Below are positions 58,926 to 64,000 of a DNA stretch of 64,000 bases, piece after piece. The position numbers were made by a program, and so were the translations under genes. Positions within the stretch are counted from its first letter, which is position 1; each line of letters begins with the position of its first letter. The DNA is from Daldinia sp. FL1419 (taxonomy: Eukaryota; Ascomycota; Sordariomycetes; Xylariales; Hypoxylaceae). Location of the stretch: assembly GCA_025201765.1 (NCBI GenBank), contig MU623350.1:391191-455190 (forward strand), given 5' to 3'. The notes below the pieces were generated by a model. It was not told where the DNA came from and searched no databases. It saw nothing but the letters and a program-made list of their open reading frames with translations.

Positions 58926-59705
58926 TTAGCAATAAGGCAGATCGGGGTTTGAGCAACTCCCAGCGATAAAGTTCTGCTTCGCCTTCTCGATGTCCGCCTC
59001 GAATATCATGGCCGATGGGTCAATAATGCGGTCAATTATGTGAACCAAGCCCTAGTTTGTACGATTAGTATCGCTTCAGACCCACGACCATGTCATAATT
59101 ACTTACGTTTGTCACAGGGATATCGGCTTCGGTTACAGTAGCCGCTCGATTAAGCACGAGCTTGTCGCTGACAACTTGTGCTCCGACGTACAGAAAAGTC
59201 CCCGTCTGTATTCGAGTGAAGTTCGTAGAAAAGGAGGAAACCTTGAGTTGCGAATTTGGGATATAGTGATGCTGTACTAGGTTTCCAAGCCACCATTTTC
59301 CCTTCGGTGTGTCGGAGAACGTGTTAAAGTATTCACCCGTGTGGTTGAATGCGGTATTTGAGGGTGCGAAGAATGTAAAATTCCACGTAGGTATGGTGTT
59401 GAAAGCCTGCAAGAAGCCTATCGCCGAGTTAGAATACCATGGGGCTTTATATTCCGGAGCCCGGAGGTTGAAAATAGCAAACTTTAGCTACCTGAACTCC
59501 CCGAAAGAACTTTTGCGAGAGAATCAAGATCGGGCCTCGAGTTTATATAATCTAGCAAAGATGTAGAATCGACTGGCTTCGGTGGCTCATATAAACCCTC
59601 GGGCGCAGGCCTATAGGATAGAGGAAGCCTATTGCTGCTTTCCACAAGCGCAAGGTAATGGAATAATAAGATCACAAAGATCTTACGGGTATACATTGTT
59701 CTCAT
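58926..59705 (-). CDS. Secreted FAS1 (fasciclin) domain protein
   Basis: Small extracellular adhesion-type protein of 216 aa. Three exons: 59705-59492, 59417-59107 and 59051-58926. Introns are 74 and 55 nt. The signal peptide is KIFVILLFHYLALVESS. A single FAS1 domain runs from about 50 to 190. It starts with LLDYINSRPDLDSLAKVLSG and has WNFTFFAPSNTAFN (the FAS1 H1-type motif with FFAPSN) and the central YIPNSQLKVSS. It ends with NGLVHIIDRIIDP, the conserved second motif. The first intron acceptor was chosen as GATAG/GCTTCTTGC because it keeps the domain in frame; the nearer CAG breaks it. N-glycosylation sites are present. The end (GSCSNPDLPYC) has two cysteines and no hydrophobic tail, so a GPI anchor is unlikely. 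It is divergent from the alpha-galactosidase gene. Confidence 0.88.
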
Positions 59706-60145
59706 ATACTTCGGACTAAAATTAGCATAAGAATTAGGTAGTTGAGGGTCACTATGGGAATATTATATAACCTCTTAACCTAGAACTAACGTGTATTTCC
59801 ATTCTTACACTGGTGCGGGTATAATACGAGCGGGCCGTAAATACAACAAGGCGAATAAAAAGCTATACCTATCGGGGCAACTCCCGGCAGTCTGTCCGGG
59901 TTCGGATGGTGGTAGGGGCCGGGAGCGGGGTGGTATACATCTTAGGAATTGCTGCATCGGCCTATCCAGGTCATATGAATGCACAGCACTTATTAGACTT
60001 ATAGAAGATGAAAGGGGCCAAACTGCCGTATCAATATTTAAAGAGCATGATCTGGGGGGAAATTGGGCCTTGACCTCAATTATTCCAGCCCATGCAATAC
60101 TTCGGGTTGATGCTGTTCGACTGCTCAGTATCCCAAGTGACCGCC
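59706..60145. promoter_or_regulatory. Shared upstream region of FAS1 and GH27 genes
   Basis: A 440-nt spacer between divergent secreted-protein genes, so both promoters must lie here. A TATATAA-like box occurs near 59763-59769. A purine-rich GATCTGGGGGGAAA stretch near 60049 resembles the carbon-repressor core SYGGRG, but this is weak evidence. Confidence 0.4.
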
Positions 60146-61584
60146 ATGGCTCCATTACTACTCGGAGCCTTGATATTACTTACAACCGGCGCATCTGCGG
60201 CGTCGAAGCCACAGATGGGTATGCGATTATGTCCTAACCTCGATACCTCGGTATTGGTGACTCTGACCTTGTGAACAGGATGGAATTCTTGGAATACGTT
60301 CAAGGCCAAAATAAATCAAAGCTTGATTGAAGATACCGCAAATGCCATAGTTAAACTAGGCTTGGCGGGTGCTGGTTATGAATATGTGATGATAGACGCC
60401 GGGTGGCAAGCCCGCACAAGAGCCTCGAATGGACAGCAACAAGCCAATGTGTCAACGTTTCCCTCTGGAATCAAAGGGTTGGCTGATTCCATCCACGACC
60501 TTGGCTTAAAACTCGGCATATACAGGTTCGTATATTTTTATTTATTTTAATAAAAAAGAATAAAAAAGAATAAAAAAGAATAAAAGCCTATGGGCTTAGA
60601 TGTACGCGACTAACTATCGTAGTGACTCTGGTATCTACGACTGTGACTTCCATCCCGGGAGTTGGGGCTACGAGGAACTCGACGCGCATACCTACGCGTC
60701 TTGGGGCGTCGATTATCTGAAATACGATAATTGCGGCGGTTTTCAAGCCGGCACGATCTCCAGCCAGGAGAGATTCCAAAAGATGGGACAGGCGTTAAAG
60801 ACCTCCGGGAGGGAGATCTTTTACGCGCTATGCCAATGGGGCCACCAGTTTCCGTGGTACTGGGCCGATCAGTTTGCTGATTCGTATCGCATGTCGGGAG
60901 ACATCCACGCGCAGTTCGCATCGGATAAATCTGGAGTGTGTCAGACAGCGTACTGCTTGAATACGGGGTATGCGGGTGTAAGCGTTTTGACGATGATTCG
61001 CAAGATGAGGGAGCTCGCACCTTTCCAGAAGCCGGGGGCTTGGGGTAAGTTGGGAACAACATAAACTGCCTAGTCTTTGAGAAAGACCATGTAGCTGAAC
61101 CATTTTCATAGCCGACATGGACATGCTGGAAATCGGCACCAACTCGATGAACGAATGCGAAGAGCAGACACACTTTTCCTTTTGGGCGGCTCTCAAGTCG
61201 CCCTTAATTATCGGCGCAGACATCACTAATATCTCGGAATCGTCGCTTGCTATATTACTGAACAAAGAGATAATCGCCATATCTCAGGACGAACTAGGCG
61301 TTGCCGTGACTTACACCCCCGAGCTATCTACTGAGGGGTCAATACAGATCTGGGGAGGGCCGCTGAGCCACCAATATGTTGTGCTGGCCCTCAACTATGG
61401 TAAAGAACCGATAGACATTGATTTCCAGATTCAAAAACTCCCTGGTTTTGACCGGTTTTGTAGGTATCCCGAGGTCAAAATTAGAGATGTCTGGGATCAG
61501 GTTGAGTTGGGAAATTTCACGGAGAATGTGTCTTTAAGTAATGTCGCCGTACATCAGACTAAAGTGTTGCTGCTATCTTGTTAA
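60146..61584 (+). CDS. Secreted alpha-galactosidase, GH27
   Basis: Glycoside hydrolase that releases terminal alpha-galactose from galactomannan, raffinose-type sugars or glycolipids outside the cell. Four exons: 60146-60218, 60279-60525, 60623-61044 and 61112-61584. Introns are 60, 97 and 67 nt, giving 404 aa. I start at the Met at 60146 because it opens directly into a signal peptide (APLLLGALILLTTGASA); an upstream in-frame Met at 60092 is less likely. The GH27 landmarks follow: MGWNSWNTF, YEYVMIDAGWQ, GLKLGIYSDSG, GSWGYEELDA and DYLKYDNC with the expected nucleophile Asp142. RMSGDI supplies the acid/base Asp200, and ADMDMLEIG precedes the C-terminal beta-sandwich. The 97-nt intron holds a tandem AATAAAAAAG repeat. 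An acceptor 22 bases upstream of the one used would break the frame. Confidence 0.92.
60549..60585 (+). repeat. AATAAAAAAG tandem repeat inside an intron
   Basis: Three to four copies of a 10-base A-rich unit inside the second intron of the GH27 gene. Confidence 0.85.
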
Positions 61585-62215
61585 TAGGTAGTCATGAAGG
61601 AATTCTTACTATTTTCCAAGGTGCATGTCTTTTACCTACCTAGCTCACAGTAAGCTCTAGCTTAACACTTACCACGAGGACTAAAAGACATGGAAACGCT
61701 TTACCATCATGCAAGACCCTCTGAGATACCTACCTAGGTACCATCTTAAGCTCTTAGAGTAGTTTCTATGCCAGGCCTATTTAGTAGAACATCGCCACTT
61801 GCAGCTGTTCTTCATTCGCATGAGACATACGCAACAGGTAGATAACTAGGTACCTACCTAGGTACGTATCTCGGTATCACTGCCGAGATTCGATGATATA
61901 TATAGCTTATTATCCAAGGAGCTTTTCGCGATCGCTTTCCTATATTCTGCCAGCCTCCGAGGCTTTCTAATTAGGAGCATACGTTGTCTTCATATATTCC
62001 ATTTACTAGGTACTTTACGGTCGTCATTTCATGGTCCATTATTTACATGATATTAAGCCGCCTGGAGGATCTATCAAGGTTATATATGGGATGTATAGGG
62101 GAAAAAAAAGGTCTTAGTATCAATAGCCAAATAGTTCTATAGCTACCGTCTAAGGTACCTTATATAATCGTCGTACAAATATCATATTCAGCCATCTTGG
62201 TGCGATCGCCAAGAA
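61585..62215. other. Intergenic between convergent genes
   Basis: No supported gene. Palindromic repeats lie at 61725-61742 and 61846-61870. Confidence 0.5.
61846..61870. repeat. Palindromic TACCTAGG repeat
   Basis: CTAGGTACCTACCTAGGTACG is almost fully self-complementary. A related copy lies at 61725-61742. Confidence 0.75.
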
Positions 62216-63765
62216 TTAATAGATCCTTATGGTTTTGGATATGACCACTGAATGAAAGTCAATAACTGTTCCCTGCTAATTGAGACCCGATGAAAACCCC
62301 GAATATCGGGATCAGTGGGGAATAAGACGAAGTCACTTACAATGAGGTCACCCCACATTGGATGGTCAGTCGAAAGCTTCCCGTTACCTGATAGACCAGT
62401 CAGTATGAGTAACGGTTCGTCTAGAAAAGAACCTTAACCAGTCTGTTCACCGCCAGCCGCGTCGTGAGCTAGCTTGGCCTCTGATACGTAGGGCGCGTCG
62501 AGGCCTCTCTTGATGACGTACTGGTAGTATAATATCTATGCTGTTAGTTTTTTCATTCTTAAAAGAACGGGGGTAGGTAGCAATGAAGGCCTTACATCCC
62601 ATACGTGCGACCCACTAGCGGCGCCGCGACTGATGTTCGAAGGCGCATCCCAAGGACCGTTGACCAGAATCGCTTCACATCGGTAAAACTTTGGGTCATA
62701 CGGAACCTCATAGCCCAGATTATACTTAGCAGTGTACTCGGCTCCCTTGAGAATTAAGTTGTCATAGAGAGAGTAAACATCGTGTCCTTGGGACTGAACT
62801 ACTCGAGCAGCTTCGGCAGCCCAGCCGAGAGCTGTCGTGGCATGACCTTGGTCTCTACCTGTTTCGGCACCTTGGCCAGTTTCGGTATCCCAGTTTCCGA
62901 GCACGCCAGCACATAGATCATTCTGATATGCGTTGAGTGCGTAGTTATACTTGAAGTCGAGAATGTTAGTTGCTATGAATACCTAGAGGTGCTATGCGTA
63001 ACTCACCATTGCAACGTCATCAAGGTATACGGCAAATGATAACAGAGCCTTAATGCTGGCTAACCCATAGTTGGCTTGGCCTATAATAATGGACTGTCTT
63101 GCGAATAACCAGTAAAGCTGATTAGAAAATCCAGACGTTCCTGAAGGTTTGGCACCGTTCTCGATCCAGCCACCTTCCCATCTCATAATCTCCGCGGCGT
63201 TAACAAATAGGTCACCATCAAGGGCTACAAGGAGAGAAGTATCTGTTCCGATTACGTCTGTTAGATTTGACCCCCAGGCGTCTAGTATCGTGGTAGCTCT
63301 ATCCCAATGACGTTGGTCTCTAGTGATGTACCACATGATAGAATTCTGCCATGCAGCCCGGGCGTCGTTCGAGAACGAGGTATAATTACTGCATGGGCCC
63401 CGGCATATAACCTGCTTCGGTCCTTGCATCGTATACTTGCTACTTTATTAGTTCCAAGAAGCTCGTGTGGCGTTAGTGGGTTTTCTCACGTTAAAAGTTG
63501 AGTATTTGTCTGCATTAAATTTTGAAAATGCTGAAGCGTAGGGTTCTGCGCCCTCCTCAACTCCAAGTTTCATACGTTCTAGATCATCGTGCGTATGCCA
63601 GATGCCTGGATGAGTGAATTGGCCGATCCGAGTTTTCATCCCCGGGAACGAGGAAACTGCTGGGATGACCCCGTTCAAGATTGGAAGTCCGTTCAACCCT
63701 CCCGTCGCCGTGACACTACCGGATAATAGAGTGACGAGAATTGCGACAACGAAGTTAGAAGCCAT
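62216..63765 (-). CDS. Secreted alginate-lyase-like protein
   Basis: Predicted extracellular polysaccharide lyase with an alpha/alpha-barrel of the alginate-lyase (PF05426) type. Exons: 63765-63490, 63435-63007, 62949-62596, 62535-62439 and 62387-62341, about 400 aa before an uncertain tail. Introns are 54, 57, 60 and 51 nt. The signal peptide is VVAILVTLLSGSVTATGG. Family-like blocks are HPGIWHTHDDLERMKLGV, ARAAWQNSIMWYITRDQRHW, ETGRDQGHATTALGWAAEAA, GASGSH-type sequence (AASGSHVWD) and DHPMWGDLI. The 51-nt fourth intron (GTTAAG, CTGAC branch, CAG) removes an in-frame TAA. After WGDLI, another strong donor (GTAAGT) or read-through could follow, so the end lies between about 62216 and 62341. 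The substrate is unknown; glucuronan or alginate-like uronans are candidates. Confidence 0.78.
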
Positions 63766-63870
63766 GGTTTCTGATCCAATTCTATGTACGTGTCAAATAC
63801 CAATGATTGTTCCCGACCGCGTCCCTCATGTATGAGTATAATTGGAATCCCTGTCTATTCGCTTCCATCT

Positions 63871-63912
<42 letters not shown>

Positions 63913-64000
63913 TTTTTAACAGCAAAGGGGCACCCACAAACCCCCATTAAAAATTGGGCAATAACCCCACGGGGTTCAACGCATAAATACCAAAACCCCA
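63766..64000. other. Low-complexity right edge
   Basis: About 100 bases of upstream sequence of the alginate-lyase-like gene. They are followed by A37 (63872-63908), T9 (63909-63917) and a short stretch rich in CCCC, GGGG and AAAA runs. It looks like a contig end of poor quality. Confidence 0.6.

Noticed and set aside
62430..62440. In-frame TAA as evidence that the alginate-lyase-like gene is a pseudogene
   Set aside because: A well-formed 51-nt intron with branch site removes it and keeps the frame, and all other exons are intact.
1..64000. CRISPR array, operon-style gene organisation, phage or integron features
   Set aside because: The genes contain introns and are eukaryotic. No regularly spaced direct repeats of the right size were seen.

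Overview
The window looks like nuclear DNA of a filamentous ascomycete (Pezizomycotina, most likely Sordariomycetes). Genes are widely spaced and carry short GT-AG introns (about 50-240 nt). Gene content is typical of such fungi: a single-copy IRE1, a HEL2/ZNF598 ligase, a Met/His-rich CTR copper transporter, an OdeA-type delta-12 desaturase, a CAP10-type GT90 and secreted CAZymes. Intergenic DNA is AT-rich and studded with short palindromic TACCTAGGTA-type repeats. I rebuilt 20 protein genes by joining reading frames through introns whose phase and family similarity agree. No rRNA, convincing tRNA, CRISPR array or intact transposon was found.

Layout. 0.4-13.6 kb is a dense housekeeping block: an unknown protein (-), an F-box-like protein (-), 3-hydroxyanthranilate dioxygenase BNA1 (-) head-to-head with a CTR copper transporter (+), a PCD1-type CoA Nudix hydrolase (-), HEL2 (-) and a DEK_C/SWIB protein of the UAF30/TRI1 type (-). 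13.6-18.5 kb is a nearly 5 kb gene-poor, AT-rich stretch. 18.5-33 kb holds a seven-transmembrane receptor of fungal Git3/cAR type (+), the unfolded-protein-response sensor IRE1 (+), a 1149-residue disordered protein (+) and the FAD2-like delta-12 desaturase (-). A second gene-poor stretch (33-36.6 kb) precedes a second large disordered protein (-) whose C-terminal basic motif resembles that of the first. 42-52 kb holds CCT2 (-) divergent from eIF3b (+), then a TBC-domain protein (+) in which the usual catalytic glutamine is a serine.

53-64 kb has an outward-facing or secreted character: a multi-spanning GT90 glycosyltransferase (-), a secreted protein of unknown function (-), a FAS1-domain protein (-), a GH27 alpha-galactosidase (+, divergent from FAS1) and an alginate-lyase-like secreted protein (-). 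The last four are neighbours with signal peptides, so a small secreted/CAZyme island is plausible, though co-function is inference.

I found no clear new defence, mobile or biosynthetic system. The leads most worth checking are the shared motif in the two disordered proteins, the degenerate TBC finger, a GC-AG intron after a 3-nt first exon in CCT2, the secreted-gene island and the palindromic intergenic repeat family. The final ~130 bases look like a low-complexity contig end.
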